53,478 nucleotides of DNA from Phenylobacterium sp. (GTDB lineage Bacteria > Pseudomonadota > Alphaproteobacteria > Caulobacterales > Caulobacteraceae): contig NZ_JAUSLG010000103.1 of the NCBI RefSeq assembly GCF_030646615.1, positions 1 through 53,478 on the forward strand, read 5' to 3'. The position numbers and the translations under genes are program-made. Each line of letters starts with the position of its first letter. The stretch's first letter is position 1. Under the pieces are notes generated by a model. That model saw only the letters and a program-made list of their open reading frames with translations, made no database searches and had not been told where the DNA came from. Positions 40,358 to 53,478 of the stretch are shown here, one piece after another.

Positions 40358-41809
40358 TTAGCGGGGGAGCTTGCTCGCGCCCATCAGATAGGCGTCCACA
40401 GCCTGGGCCGCCTGGCGGCCTTCGCGGATCGCCCACACCACCAGGGACTGGCCCCGGCGCATGTCGCCGCAGGCGAAGATGCGGGGTTCGGTGGTGCGAT
40501 AGTCGTCCACCGAGGCCTTCACATTGCCCCGGGGATCGAGGTCCACCTTGGACTGGTCGACGAAGCCCTCGCGGCGGGGGCTGACAAAGCCCATGGCCAG
40601 CAGAACCAGATCGGCCTTCAGCTGGAAGGTGCTGCCTTCGATCTCGCGCATCACCATGCGGCCGTCGTCGCCCTTGACCCACTCCAGGCGGGCGCATTCC
40701 AGGGCCTCAATCTTGCCGTCCCTGCCGATGGCCCGCTTGGTGGCCACGGCGAAATCGCGCTCGCAGCCCTCTTCATGGCTCGACGAGGTGCGGAGCTTCA
40801 GCGGCCAGTCGGGCCAGGTCATCAGCTTGTTCTCGCGGGCCGGCGGCTGGGGCATGATCTCCAGCTGGGTCACCGAAGCGGCCCCATGGCGGTTCGAGGT
40901 GCCGATGCAGTCCGAGCCGGTGTCGCCACCGCCGATGACCACCACATGCTTGCCCTTGGCCGACAGGGTCCCGTTCGGAGCGGCGACCTCTTCGGGATCA
41001 CCCGCCACGCGGCGGTTCTGCTGGGTGAGGAAGTCCATGGCGAAATGGATGCCCTCCAGCTCGCGGTTCTCGACCTCGAGGTCGCGGGGCTTCTCGGCGC
41101 CGCCGGCCATCACCAGCACGTCGTAATCATCCAGCAGACGCTGGACCGAGACATTCACCCCAACCTCGAAATTGGTGCGGAAGATGACGCCTTCGGCCTC
41201 CATCTGGCGCACCCGACGATCGATCAGGTGCTTCTCCATCTTGAAGTCCGGAATGCCGTAGCGCATCAGGCCGCCGATCCGGTCGCTCTTCTCGAACACG
41301 GTGGGCGCATGGCCGGCCCGGGCCAGCTGCTGGGCGCAGGCCAGGCCCGCGGGGCCAGACCCCACCACGGCGACCCGCTTGCCGGTGCCCCGCGGCGAGG
41401 GCTGCGGCGTGATCCAGCCCTCTTCCCAGCCCTTGTCGACGATCTGGCACTCGATCGTCTTGATGGTCACTGGGGTGTCGACGATGTTCAGGGTGCAGGC
41501 GGCCTCGCAGGGCGCGGGGCAGACCCGACCGGTGAACTCCGGGAAGTTGTTGGTCGACTGCAGGTTCTCCAGCGCCGCCAACCACTGCTCGCGATAGACG
41601 AGGTTGTTGAAGTCCGGGATCTGATTGTTCACCGGACAGCCGTTGTGACAGTACGGAATCCCGCAGTCCATGCAGCGGGCGGCCTGCTTGGTCAGGTCCG
41701 GCTGCGCCAGCGGGCGCACGAACTCGTTCCAGGTCTTCAGGCGCGACTCGGGCTTTTCGTAGCCGCGGTCCTGACGTTCGATCTCAAGGAAGCCTGTGGG
41801 CTTTCCCAT
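40358..41809 (-). CDS. gltD: Glutamate synthase small subunit
   Basis: The 483-residue FAD/NADPH protein has an N-terminal cysteine cluster for iron-sulfur binding (CMDCGIPYC, then NGCPVNN and CPAPCEAAC), an FAD site [13 protein letters not shown], and an NADPH site [12 protein letters not shown]. It feeds electrons to GltB, which makes two glutamates from glutamine and 2-oxoglutarate. It lies 22 bp downstream of gltB in the same operon. Length and motifs are normal. Confidence 0.95.
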   Translation of the reverse strand: MGKPTGFLEIERQDRGYEKPESRLKTWNEFVRPLAQPDLTKQAARCMDCGIPYCHNGCPVNNQIPDFNNLVYREQWLAALENLQSTNNFPEFTGRVCPAPCEAACTLNIVDTPVTIKTIECQIVDKGWEEGWITPQPSPRGTGKRVAVVGSGPAGLACAQQLARAGHAPTVFEKSDRIGGLMRYGIPDFKMEKHLIDRRVRQMEAEGVIFRTNFEVGVNVSVQRLLDDYDVLVMAGGAEKPRDLEVENRELEGIHFAMDFLTQQNRRVAGDPEEVAAPNGTLSAKGKHVVVIGGGDTGSDCIGTSNRHGAASVTQLEIMPQPPARENKLMTWPDWPLKLRTSSSHEEGCERDFAVATKRAIGRDGKIEALECARLEWVKGDDGRMVMREIEGSTFQLKADLVLLAMGFVSPRREGFVDQSKVDLDPRGNVKASVDDYRTTEPRIFACGDMRRGQSLVVWAIREGRQAAQAVDAYLMGASKLPR

Positions 41810-41831
41810 GGCGGTGCTCCGATCTTCGGTC

Positions 41832-46475
<4,644 letters not shown>

Positions 46476-46500
46476 ATGGACTCCCTTCCACTTGCTACGG

Positions 46501-46540
46501 GCGTGCGTACACGCGGCCCCGAGGGGCCGTTCGGACGCAC
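46501..46540 (-). promoter_or_regulatory. Structured leader upstream of gltB
   Basis: Within the 379-bp space between gltB (46475) and the divergent small gene (46855), GTGCGT (46503-46508) pairs with ACGCAC (46535-46540), and GGCCCC (46515-46520) with GGGGCC (46523-46528). The structure ends about 25 bases before the gltB ATG. An in-frame minus-strand mini-ORF of 25 residues (46572-46495) crosses it, with AAGGG immediately before its ATG. Leader control of gltB is possible but not shown. The rest of the space shows no gene. Confidence 0.4.
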
Positions 46541-46854
46541 GTTTGAACCGCGCATTTACCCGGCAAGAACATCCCTTGTCGATGGGGCAGAAGGGGCTGA
46601 ATTGAAATGATCTTCCAATTTGCGGCTTCCAAAGGCGCGAGTTCGCCTTTGGACGACCCATCAGGCTGGATTGCGGCCACTTTTCTGGCGGTTCTGACGG
46701 CATGCGGCGGGGCGATCACGATCTAGCCCACATCGGTCTCGAAGGCCCATCGACACGCTGGTGCGCCGCACACCTTGCAATTCATCTGCGGATGCGATTG
46801 GAGACCGGCGCGTTACTGCGCTATTTTCCCGCCACCGGATTCGAGGAGAGCCTG

Positions 46855-47193
46855 ATGACCGACCAGATCGAACGGCCCTGGGCCCTGATGCGCCATCATG
46901 CCGGATGGGCCGATGTCTTCCACATCGAGAAGGAAGCGGGTGACTCCGTGACGGGCTTCTATCCCGACCGTGAAACGGTCGGTCCGCCCGTCAGCTATTC
47001 CGTGCGCGCCGTCCTGGCCCGCTTCCCGACCATGGAGGCCGCCCGCGCCGCCCGCGAGGGCGCGGTGGCCGAGTGGCGCAAACACGATGCCGGCGTGCAG
47101 GAGGCTGAACAGCAGCTCCGCGCCGCCGAGAAGGCCCGCGAGGACGCCTGGCTGGGCTGCCTGCGCGAGGCCGCCGACCGCTCGGTGGGCTAA
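46855..47193 (+). CDS. Hypothetical protein
   Basis: The 112-residue soluble protein starts MTDQIERPWALMRHHAGWADVFHIEKEAG and has a long helical C-terminal half rich in Ala, Glu and Arg (about residues 65-105). I recognise no family. GAGGAGAG lies 5 bases upstream of the ATG, so I prefer this start to upstream ATGs in the same frame. It is divergent from gltB and ends at a two-way terminator. Codon use is native. Confidence 0.6.
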   Translation: MTDQIERPWALMRHHAGWADVFHIEKEAGDSVTGFYPDRETVGPPVSYSVRAVLARFPTMEAARAAREGAVAEWRKHDAGVQEAEQQLRAAEKAREDAWLGCLREAADRSVG

Positions 47194-47221
47194 AGCCTGA
47201 GGCCCGTTCGAAACGAAAAGA

Positions 47222-47249
47222 CCCCGTCGCCTTCAGGCGGCGGGGTTTT
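47222..47249. terminator. Two-way intrinsic terminator
   Basis: CCCCGTCGCC (47222-47231) pairs with GGCGGCGGGG (47236-47245) with one G-T pair and a TTCA loop. TTTT follows on the plus strand and AAAAGA precedes it, so it can end both the hypothetical gene on the plus strand and the cytochrome gene on the minus strand. Confidence 0.85.
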
Positions 47250-47278
47250 CTCTTGGGCGATCGGCCGCGCGCCGGAGG

Positions 47279-47758
47279 CTAGTCCTCTTCGCGGTACTTG
47301 GTGTGGCAGGCCTTGCAGGCCGCGCCGACCTGGGTCGCCTGCCTGCGAGTCGCCGCAACGTCGCCTTCGGCGGCCAGGGCGGCGAGCCGATCCGTCTGAA
47401 CCCGCAGATTGGCTGCGGCGTCAGCAAAGCCCGCGGCGTCGCTCCAGACCTCTGCCCGGGCTGCGGTCTTGGCGCCGGACTCCACGCCACTGCCCCTAGG
47501 GAACCAGGTGGGGACCTGTCCGGCATGGGTTTCCAGCCGGGTGGCGGCGGTCGCGACGGCGGCCATGTCCGGCTTGCCGCGCTTCAGTTCGTCATTGACC
47601 GCCTTGAAGCTGGCCCCGATCTGCTTGAACCCCGCCTGGCGGGCGCCGACAGCCTTTTCGGCCGCGCCGCCCTGCGCCACGGCCGCCCCCGACACGGCTA
47701 CGCTGGCGCACAGCACCAGGCCCAGGACCAAACCTCGCCGGGCGTTTCGAAACATCAT
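47279..47758 (-). CDS. Cytochrome c'-family heme protein
   Basis: The 159-residue exported protein has a signal peptide (ARRGLVLGLVLCASVAVSGAAVAQ) and a C-terminal CKACH heme motif, with a four-helix bundle expected from the spacing (FKQIGASFKAVNDELKRGKPD, LRVQTDRLAALAAEGD). Cytochromes c' bind NO or CO or act as electron carriers in the periplasm; the sixth ligand position cannot be judged here. I choose the MM start at 47758. An upstream ATG at 47794 would add a polar segment before the signal. It is convergent with the hypothetical gene across a shared terminator. Confidence 0.85.
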   Translation of the reverse strand: MMFRNARRGLVLGLVLCASVAVSGAAVAQGGAAEKAVGARQAGFKQIGASFKAVNDELKRGKPDMAAVATAATRLETHAGQVPTWFPRGSGVESGAKTAARAEVWSDAAGFADAAANLRVQTDRLAALAAEGDVAATRRQATQVGAACKACHTKYREED

Positions 47759-47816
47759 CTGGTCATTCCCCGACCGTTTACTCTGAGCCGACATTGAGGG
47801 GCAGGGCCGGGCGGCG

Positions 47817-49913
47817 TCAATTGGCGGGCGCGCCGCGGCGCTGGGCCTCGGCGATCAGGGCGCCACAGGCGGCGTCCTCCCCCAGGCCCGGATCGACGAA
47901 GGGCAGCAGCGCCGCCAGCGGCGCGGCGACGGCGGCCAGGGCCAGGGCGATCCCTCCTTGGGCGATGGCGCCGCCGGCCTCAACCCCGACCCTGGGCGAC
48001 AGCATCGGCCCGCTGACCGTCACCGGCGCCAGCAGGCGAACCAGACGGGGCTCCTTGGCCTCGCCATCCAGGCGCAGGTCGAGGCGCTCGCGCCCCAGAT
48101 CGATCTCCCCCTCCCCGCGGCCGATTACGGGTTCGGTGTCGAAGACGATCTGGTTGGACCTGAGCACCCCATCGCGGGCGCGGAAGTGGGCGACGGCGCA
48201 CCGGACCGGCGTACGGCTTTGATCGTCCGTGAGCAGGAGGCCGAGGCCTCGGGTCACATTGATGCCGATCAGCTCGGCGAAGGCTTCGCGGATCTCGCCC
48301 TGCGGGACCACCAACAGCACCTCCCCATCGGCGTCGGCCATGGTCCGGTGGACCGAGGCGCCAGCCCCCCGCAGCTTGACCCGGCCGACCAGATCGCCGC
48401 TCACCGGCGCGATCCCGCCTTCGCCAACGGGCAGCAGTTGCTCCAGGCGCGCGCCGCTGAGGCGCATGTCCAGTTCCGTCACCGGCGTGGCGTTGCGGGC
48501 GTCGAGCTTGATCTGGCCAGCAAAGGTCCCCTGCGGCAAGGAGAACACCACCTCATCGGCGTCCAGCACCCCGTCCTTCAGGGTCAGATGCAACCGCGCG
48601 CCGCGCAGGGGCAGGTGCGGCGCCTCGATCGCGGCGGCGCGATAGGTCAGCTCCGCGTCCATGGCGCGGATGCGTTCGACCTGAAGGGTGGAGTCCGGGA
48701 AAATGCGTTGTTCGGCGCGAAGCTGCCGAGCCACGGCAAGCTGACGTTCGGACACCGCCTCCCCCTCCGCCGTCGATGGGGCGCCGCCGAACACGGTGGC
48801 GAGGTCGTCGAAGTCCAACAACTTGGAGCGTAGATCGGCTGAGAGGAAGGGACGCTCGCCGCTCACGTCCACGCGAATGTCCCCGGCCAGGTCGCTGTCG
48901 CCGAGCCGACCGCCCAGGCCATCCAGCTGATACACCTGCCCCTCGCGCACCAGACGTCCTGACAGGCGATAGGGCGGCGTATTGGGCAGGGCCAGGCCCG
49001 TCAGGCCATAGAGGTCGGAAAGGTCCGGCCCCTCGGCCGTGAGGTCGAGACCAAACCGCCCAAGGTCGAACGGCTCCGGCAGGGCGCCCTTGGCGGTCAC
49101 GTGGGTCGCGCCAGCCCGGATATCGACATTGAAGGGATAGGGCTCGCCGGGATCGATATTGATCAAGGGGCCGCCAGCGACCCGCAATCGAAAGGCCTCG
49201 CTGTTCAGTTCGCCATCGCCGGCCAGGCGGAATCCGCCATCGCCGCCGCGAATCTCGCGGGCCGCCACCTCGCCCGAAAACCGGATGCCCCGCTGCTCGT
49301 CGACCATCTCGATCTGGCCGTCTTCGATGATGAAGCGACGGATGGCCGGCAGGTCCAGGGGCTCGCTCTCTCGCCCATCGTCCTTGGAAAAGTCCCAGGT
49401 CGTCCGGCCCTCGGCGTCGCGCCGCAGGCGGACCACGGGCCGCGTGGCCTCCAGGCGGCTGAGGATGGTGCGCCCCCGGAAAAGCGGCAGAATCTCCATC
49501 TGGATGGTCAGGCGCTCGATCTCGATGGTCTTGCCGTCGCCGGCCCATTCGGGATCGCCAATGCTCAGGCCGTTGATCGTCGCCGTGGGCTTGAGCGACC
49601 AGGGCTTGGCCTCCAGATCGCCAGCCAGGACCACCTCCCGTCCCGTCCGCGCCGAGGCGAAGGCGCCGATGGGACCCCGCAGCATGTTCCAGTCAAACAG
49701 CAGCAGGAAGAGCACCATGACGACAACCAGCCCGCCGATCACCCCGCCAAAGATGGCCAGACCGCGCTTCTGGCCCTGACGCGCCTCAGGTGTGGAGTGA
49801 CGTTGGCGGACATCGACGGCCCAGGCGCGAAGCGCCGTCGCCCGGGCGGCGCCCCGCTCACGGAGCCGGGTCAGACGGGGGCCGATGGGATTGTTGCGGT
49901 TCGGACGGGGCAA
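47817..49913 (-). CDS. AsmA-family protein
   Basis: The 698-residue protein has a basic cytoplasmic start, a single membrane helix (FGGVIGGLVVVMVLFLLLFDW), then a long periplasmic region. AsmA features are GREVVLAGDLEAKPWSLKPTATINGLSIGDPEWA near the start and a C-terminal AsmA_2-type region with RGLGLLLTDDQSRTPVRCAVAHFRARDGVLRS. Such proteins form long hydrophobic grooves and help move phospholipids or support outer-membrane assembly. It stands alone between the cytochrome and sugar-transferase genes on the same strand. Confidence 0.88.
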   Translation of the reverse strand: MPRPNRNNPIGPRLTRLRERGAARATALRAWAVDVRQRHSTPEARQGQKRGLAIFGGVIGGLVVVMVLFLLLFDWNMLRGPIGAFASARTGREVVLAGDLEAKPWSLKPTATINGLSIGDPEWAGDGKTIEIERLTIQMEILPLFRGRTILSRLEATRPVVRLRRDAEGRTTWDFSKDDGRESEPLDLPAIRRFIIEDGQIEMVDEQRGIRFSGEVAAREIRGGDGGFRLAGDGELNSEAFRLRVAGGPLINIDPGEPYPFNVDIRAGATHVTAKGALPEPFDLGRFGLDLTAEGPDLSDLYGLTGLALPNTPPYRLSGRLVREGQVYQLDGLGGRLGDSDLAGDIRVDVSGERPFLSADLRSKLLDFDDLATVFGGAPSTAEGEAVSERQLAVARQLRAEQRIFPDSTLQVERIRAMDAELTYRAAAIEAPHLPLRGARLHLTLKDGVLDADEVVFSLPQGTFAGQIKLDARNATPVTELDMRLSGARLEQLLPVGEGGIAPVSGDLVGRVKLRGAGASVHRTMADADGEVLLVVPQGEIREAFAELIGINVTRGLGLLLTDDQSRTPVRCAVAHFRARDGVLRSNQIVFDTEPVIGRGEGEIDLGRERLDLRLDGEAKEPRLVRLLAPVTVSGPMLSPRVGVEAGGAIAQGGIALALAAVAAPLAALLPFVDPGLGEDAACGALIAEAQRRGAPAN

Positions 49914-49967
49914 GGGGGAGGCTCCAGTGGCGTCAGCACCAACGCGCCAGAGCCCTTTCCGTGTCCG

Positions 49968-50561
49968 TCAGTGGGAAACCCCCTTGGCTGCAACCGCGGC
50001 GCGCAGGGTGATCAGGATGATCCTGATATCGAGAAGCAGGCTTCGTCGGGCCATGTAGTCGGCGTCGAACCGCACCTTTTCGGCGACGGGCAGGTCATCG
50101 CGGCCATTGATCTGCGCCCATCCCGTGACGCCGGGCCTTAGGCGATGCACGCCGGCCTCCGTGCGCAGGGCCACCAGATCGTCCTGGTTGAACAGGGCCG
50201 GGCGCGGCCCCACCAGGCTCATCTGGCCGACCAGCACACTCCAGAGCTGGGGGAACTCGTCCAGGCTGGTGCGCCGCAACAGGCGCCCGAGCGGCGTGAT
50301 CCACTGCTGGGGGTCCTCCAGCAGGTGCGTGGCGACGTCCGGCGCATCGATCCGCATGCTGCGGAACTTGGGCATCAGGAAGATGGCGTTGTTCCGACCC
50401 ACCCGCCGCGACCAGTGGATCGCCGGGCCCGGCGAATCCAGCCGCACCGCCAAGGCGATGATCAGCAGGACGGGCCACAGGACCATAAGCCCCGCCAGCG
50501 CCGCCGTGATGTCGAAGAGCCTCTTGATCACGCCGTCCCCTGTGAATCGAGACTGACCCAT
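49968..50561 (-). CDS. Sugar-1-phosphate transferase (bacterial sugar transferase family)
   Basis: This protein of about 197 residues is a small phosphoglycosyl transferase: one N-terminal membrane segment (LAGLMVLWPVLLIIALAV), SPGPAIHWSRRVGRN, the catalytic DE in LRRTSLDEFPQLWSVLVG, QMSLVGPRPAL, and RPGVTGWAQINGR. It transfers a sugar phosphate to undecaprenyl phosphate to start exopolysaccharide or glycan synthesis. No other glycan genes are nearby. The start is uncertain: ATG at 50561, or GTG at 50531, which has AGGGGA upstream. Confidence 0.88.
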   Translation of the reverse strand: MGQSRFTGDGVIKRLFDITAALAGLMVLWPVLLIIALAVRLDSPGPAIHWSRRVGRNNAIFLMPKFRSMRIDAPDVATHLLEDPQQWITPLGRLLRRTSLDEFPQLWSVLVGQMSLVGPRPALFNQDDLVALRTEAGVHRLRPGVTGWAQINGRDDLPVAEKVRFDADYMARRSLLLDIRIILITLRAAVAAKGVSH

Positions 50562-50589
50562 AGGCCCGCGGCCACGCAGATTCCAGGCC

Positions 50590-51417
50590 TCAGCCGATGG
50601 GCCAGACCCGGGCCTGGCCGCCGGCTTCACCTGAGGTCACCCAGTCGGCTGCGGCCTGCAGCTGTGGCTCCAGGCCGGCCGGCGCCTGGATCAGCACCAG
50701 GGCGCAGCCGTTCATCTTCATGGGGTCGCCGAGGGGGCGCATCCTGGCTTCCACCACCAGACACGGGGCGGGCTCGCAGGCGTCCTCCAGGTCCCGCAGG
50801 AAGGCGTCGAAGGTCTCCAGGTCCTTCAGCGGCAGCCAGATCAGGAAAATCGTCTTGGGCGCCCGGGCCAGCACGTCGCCGGCCACGGTGGCGATCCGTT
50901 CGTAGTCGTCCGCCTTCTCGAAGGGCGGGTCGATCAGGATCAGGTGGCGCACCTTGGCGTCCACCGCCAGCGGGGCCTCGGCGAAGCCGTCGGCGCAAAC
51001 CGTCCGCACCCCTGGCCGGCCGCCCACCGTCTCGGCCAGCCTTGCGTGCTCCTGGGGCTGCATCTCGCAGGCCAGATAGGTGTCGCCGGGCCGCAGGGCT
51101 CGGGCGATCAACCAGGGCGAGCCGGGATAGAGCCAGGGCTCGTCCGCGCCATCATTGGCCGCCGTGACGGCCTGGGCCAGATCATCGAGCGCGCCGGGCC
51201 GGTCGGTCGCGGCCATCATCCGCATGACGCCTGCCTGCGCCTCGCCCGACCGCTGGGCCTGGGGACCGCGCAGGTCATAGAGGCCAGACCCCGCATGGGT
51301 GTCGATGATCCGCAGCGGCGCCTTGTCGGCCTGCAACGCGTCGAGCAGTTGCAGCAGGGCGGCGTGCTTGACCAGGTCGGCGAAGTTTCCGGCGTGGAAG
51401 GCGTGGCGGTAGTTCAA
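50590..51417 (-). CDS. rlmJ: 23S rRNA (adenine-2030-N6)-methyltransferase
   Basis: The 275-residue protein opens MNYRHAFHAGNFADLVKHAALLQLLDAL, the RlmJ signature, and has the DTHAGSGLYDL motif for S-adenosylmethionine and ILIDPPFEKADDYER, the DPPF catalytic motif of N6-adenine methyltransferases. It methylates A2030 of 23S rRNA. It is divergent from topoisomerase IB with a 108-bp shared control region. Length is normal. Confidence 0.93.
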   Translation of the reverse strand: MNYRHAFHAGNFADLVKHAALLQLLDALQADKAPLRIIDTHAGSGLYDLRGPQAQRSGEAQAGVMRMMAATDRPGALDDLAQAVTAANDGADEPWLYPGSPWLIARALRPGDTYLACEMQPQEHARLAETVGGRPGVRTVCADGFAEAPLAVDAKVRHLILIDPPFEKADDYERIATVAGDVLARAPKTIFLIWLPLKDLETFDAFLRDLEDACEPAPCLVVEARMRPLGDPMKMNGCALVLIQAPAGLEPQLQAAADWVTSGEAGGQARVWPIG

Positions 51418-51525
51418 GGCGACCTCGGCGGAGGGACTCGGGGGAGGGAGAAGGAACTGGCGGCTCTCCTAGCACGTTGCTCGCCGGCTCCGGACCTGCC
51501 GGCGCCCAGGCTTTGAAGACCGGCC

Positions 51526-52563
51526 ATGCCCAAAGACGTCGCCCAACCGCCCGAGCGCCTCGAGTTCGGCCTGATCTATGTGAACGCCGACGATCCCGGC
51601 ATCGCCCGGAAGGCAAGCCCCAAGGGCTTCACCTATGTGGACGCCAAGGACGAGCGCATCACCGACAAGTCCACCCTAACCCGGATCGAGGCCCTGGTGA
51701 TCCCGCCGGCCTGGACCGAGGTCTGGATCTGCGCAAGTCCCCGGGGGCACATCCAGGCGGTGGGGCGCGACCAGAAGGGCCGGCGGCAGTATCGCTATCA
51801 CGACAAGTGGCGCGTGGCCCGGGACCTGGCCAAGTTCGAGCGGCTGACCGCCTTTGGCCGCGCCCTGCCCCGGCTGCGCCGCCGGGTGGAGGCCGATCTC
51901 GGCCGGCGCGGCCTGCCCCGGGAAAAAGTGCTGGCCGCCGTCGTGCGCCTGCTGGAGACCACACTGATCCGGGTGGGGAACGACGAATACGCCCGGACCA
52001 ACAAGAGCTATGGCCTGACCACCCTGCGCAACCGCCACGCCACCATCAACAGCCGCGGCGCGGTGTTCAGCTTCCGGGGCAAGAGCGGCAAGGATCATCG
52101 GACGGGCTTTCAGGACCGCCGCCTCGCCCGGGTGGTCAAGTCCTGCCAGGACCTGCCGGGCCAGCGTCTGTTCCAATATGTGGATGAGGACGGCGTGCGA
52201 CACGCCGTGGAGTCGGCCGACGTGAACGCCTATCTGCGGGAGGCGACCGGCCTGGACATCTCGGCCAAGGACTTCCGCACCTGGGCCGCGACGGTCTCGG
52301 CCGCCCGCGCCCTGGCCGGCGACGCGCCGGGCTCGGCCACGGCCAGCAAAAGGACCGTGGCGGTGTGCGTGAAAGCCGTCGCCCAACTCCTGGGCAACAC
52401 CCCAGCCGTCTGCCGCAAGGCCTACATCCACCCCTGGGTGATCGAAGCCTTCGAGGCCGGAACCCTGCCGATCAGGGCGACGGGCGACAGCCGAAAGTTC
52501 GAGCTGGGGGTGATCAAGTTTCTGGAAGCCGCGCCGGGGGCGGAAAGAGTGGGCGCAACATAG
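51526..52563 (+). CDS. DNA topoisomerase IB (poxvirus-like)
   Basis: The 345-residue enzyme has the N-terminal segment KGFTYVDAKDERITDK and IPPAWTEVWICASPRGHIQAVGRDQKGR, then core residues including the catalytic Arg in LIRVGNDEYARTNKSYG and the Lys in SFRGKSGK. The active Tyr is at about residue 300 in CRKAYIHPWVIEAF. It relaxes supercoils by nicking one strand through a 3'-phosphotyrosine bond. Length and motifs match bacterial topoisomerase IB, which is patchily distributed and often chromosomal in Alphaproteobacteria. Confidence 0.93.
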   Translation: MPKDVAQPPERLEFGLIYVNADDPGIARKASPKGFTYVDAKDERITDKSTLTRIEALVIPPAWTEVWICASPRGHIQAVGRDQKGRRQYRYHDKWRVARDLAKFERLTAFGRALPRLRRRVEADLGRRGLPREKVLAAVVRLLETTLIRVGNDEYARTNKSYGLTTLRNRHATINSRGAVFSFRGKSGKDHRTGFQDRRLARVVKSCQDLPGQRLFQYVDEDGVRHAVESADVNAYLREATGLDISAKDFRTWAATVSAARALAGDAPGSATASKRTVAVCVKAVAQLLGNTPAVCRKAYIHPWVIEAFEAGTLPIRATGDSRKFELGVIKFLEAAPGAERVGAT

Positions 52564-52747
52564 TTCGATTGCCGAAGCTTGCCCGACTAGGCTTCACCGA
52601 GCCTTCCCGCTCAATCTGGGACATTTCGCGCTCGCACCGCCACTTCATCGCCAAATTACTTCGGCATAAGAAGTTCTTCGCTCCCTTCGGCGAAGTCGCG
52701 CCTCCGCAGGGCTTCGCCGAGATGACGATTCAAGGAAGGACTCCGAC

Positions 52748-53152
52748 ATGCGCAATCGCCTCCCCGCCCTCGCCGCAGGCGCCGCCCTCGCCCTGGGGGT
52801 CTCCGGCCTCGCCCACGCCCAGGACGCCGGCGCCCCCGCCGCCACCGAACAGGTCCCCTCGGCCGCCGCCGCCAACATCACCGACGAACAGGTCAACAGC
52901 TTCGCCCTGGCCATGAATGAGGTCAGCAGCCTCAATCAGAAGTTCAGCAGCCAGCTTGCGGCCGCTCCCGATGACGCGGCCCGCACCCAGATTCAGCAGC
53001 AGGCGGCGACTGAGATGACCCAGGCGGTCGAAACGAGCGGCATCTCGCCCACCGAATACCACCAGATCGCCCAGGCGGCGCAGGCTGACGCCGAACTCCG
53101 CGCCCGCATCGGCCAGGCCATGCAGGACAACGGCATCGCGCCGGCGAACTAA
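52748..53152 (+). CDS. Exported DUF4168 protein
   Basis: The 134-residue protein has a signal peptide (LPALAAGAALALGVSGLAHAQ) and a helical body with ITDEQVNSFALAMNEVSSLNQKF and ISPTEYHQIAQAAQADAELRARI, the DUF4168 pattern. The function is unknown. A good GGAAGGA site lies just upstream of the ATG. The 184-bp gap before it contains short hairpins (around CTTCGCTCCCTTCGGCGAAG) but no gene. A terminator follows. Confidence 0.8.
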   Translation: MRNRLPALAAGAALALGVSGLAHAQDAGAPAATEQVPSAAAANITDEQVNSFALAMNEVSSLNQKFSSQLAAAPDDAARTQIQQQAATEMTQAVETSGISPTEYHQIAQAAQADAELRARIGQAMQDNGIAPAN

Positions 53153-53174
53153 TCCTGCCCCCGACTTCTGCCGC

Positions 53175-53208
53175 AGACGGCCGCCGGCATCCTCGTCGGC
53201 GGCCGTCT
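53175..53208 (+). terminator. Terminator of the DUF4168 gene
   Basis: AGACGGCCGCCG (53175-53186) pairs perfectly with CGGCGGCCGTCT (53197-53208) around a ten-base loop, and TTGTTG follows. It begins 22 bases after the stop codon. Confidence 0.75.
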
Positions 53209-53305
53209 TGTTGCGCCGAGTGAGGACAACCGGGTGGCGGATGCGTCAAGCATACGGCAGGGTGGGCGATCATCCTTGTTTCCCTGCCGCCGTGAGGACC
53301 CCCAG

Positions 53306-53478
53306 ATGTCGCTGACGCTCTATTCCGGAGACCTGAGCCCCTATTCCGCGCGTGTCCGGATGCAGATCTACGCCAAGGGCATCACCGACATCGAAATCGC
53401 CCGTCCGGCCACCTTCGGCACACCGCAGTTCCGCAAGGACTATCCCATCGGCCGCATTCCGGTGCTGGAGGGGGACGG
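53306..53478 (+). CDS. Glutathione S-transferase, 5' end only
   Basis: The first 57 codons are visible before the window ends. The sequence SLTLYSGDLSPYSARVRMQIYAKG and then YPIGRIPVLEGDG show the N-terminal thioredoxin-like domain of a GST, with Ser/Tyr near the active position and the IPVL cis-proline motif before glutathione binding. The function in the cell cannot be told from this part alone. Confidence 0.8.
   Translation, partial: MSLTLYSGDLSPYSARVRMQIYAKGITDIEIARPATFGTPQFRKDYPIGRIPVLEGD

Overview
The window is about 53 kb of GC-rich DNA with dense, mostly short-spaced genes. The gene content suggests an alphaproteobacterium, most likely a Caulobacteraceae member close to Phenylobacterium. 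The reasons are TonB-dependent receptors used for catabolism, an Alginate_exp-type porin, EF-hand and DUF1993 proteins, bacterial topoisomerase IB, and REP-like palindromes of a type I associate with this group. This assignment is inference. No rRNA, tRNA, CRISPR array or insertion sequence was found.

Region 1 (1-1860) is a patchy edge. It holds a truncated GNAT gene, a small exported protein, a ParD-type antitoxin followed by a broken parE, and a lipoprotein in a stretch of lower GC.

Region 2 (1892-12630) is a catabolic locus that looks like a rearranged Rut (pyrimidine ring-opening) pathway. A minus-strand operon runs MFS transporter, RutA-like flavin monooxygenase, RutB-like amidohydrolase, M20 hydrolase, RutF-like flavin reductase, TauD-like dioxygenase. 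Next to it lie a TonB receptor, a GntR/FCD regulator, a RutE homologue and a VOC protein. A 12-bp motif, TGAAATTTCAGA, recurs in three promoter regions of the locus and probably marks the regulator's operators.

Region 3 (12649-16896) is ordinary: a small membrane protein, an EF-hand protein, an M48 lipoprotein peptidase, and an SDR-SDR-carboxymuconolactone decarboxylase-like operon.

Region 4 (16996-24063) is an ectoine/hydroxyectoine locus. It consists of a divergent MarR regulator, then ectA and ectB read as one uninterrupted frame, ectC, ectD and the specialised aspartokinase ask. A terminator follows, then a sodium:solute symporter. The fused EctA-EctB frame is the most unusual object in the window. 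A strong ribosome binding site at the EctB boundary suggests that both a fusion and free EctB could be made.

Region 5 (24064-25640) is an accessory patch: a Phd/YefM-PemK-like toxin-antitoxin pair between two ~90-bp REP-like repeats, plus a DUF2314-like gene. Region 6 (25669-37056) carries formaldehyde detoxification (adhC-fghA), an NfeD/SPFH membrane pair, a CoA-transferase / CitE lyase / MaoC hydratase set resembling itaconate or citramalyl-CoA metabolism, an SdsA-type alkylsulfatase, a porin and a DUF1993 protein.

Region 7 (37083-53478) holds a siderophore receptor with a PiuC-type hydroxylase, gltBD glutamate synthase, a cytochrome c'-like protein, an AsmA protein, a sugar-phosphate transferase, rlmJ, topoisomerase IB, a DUF4168 protein and the start of a glutathione S-transferase.
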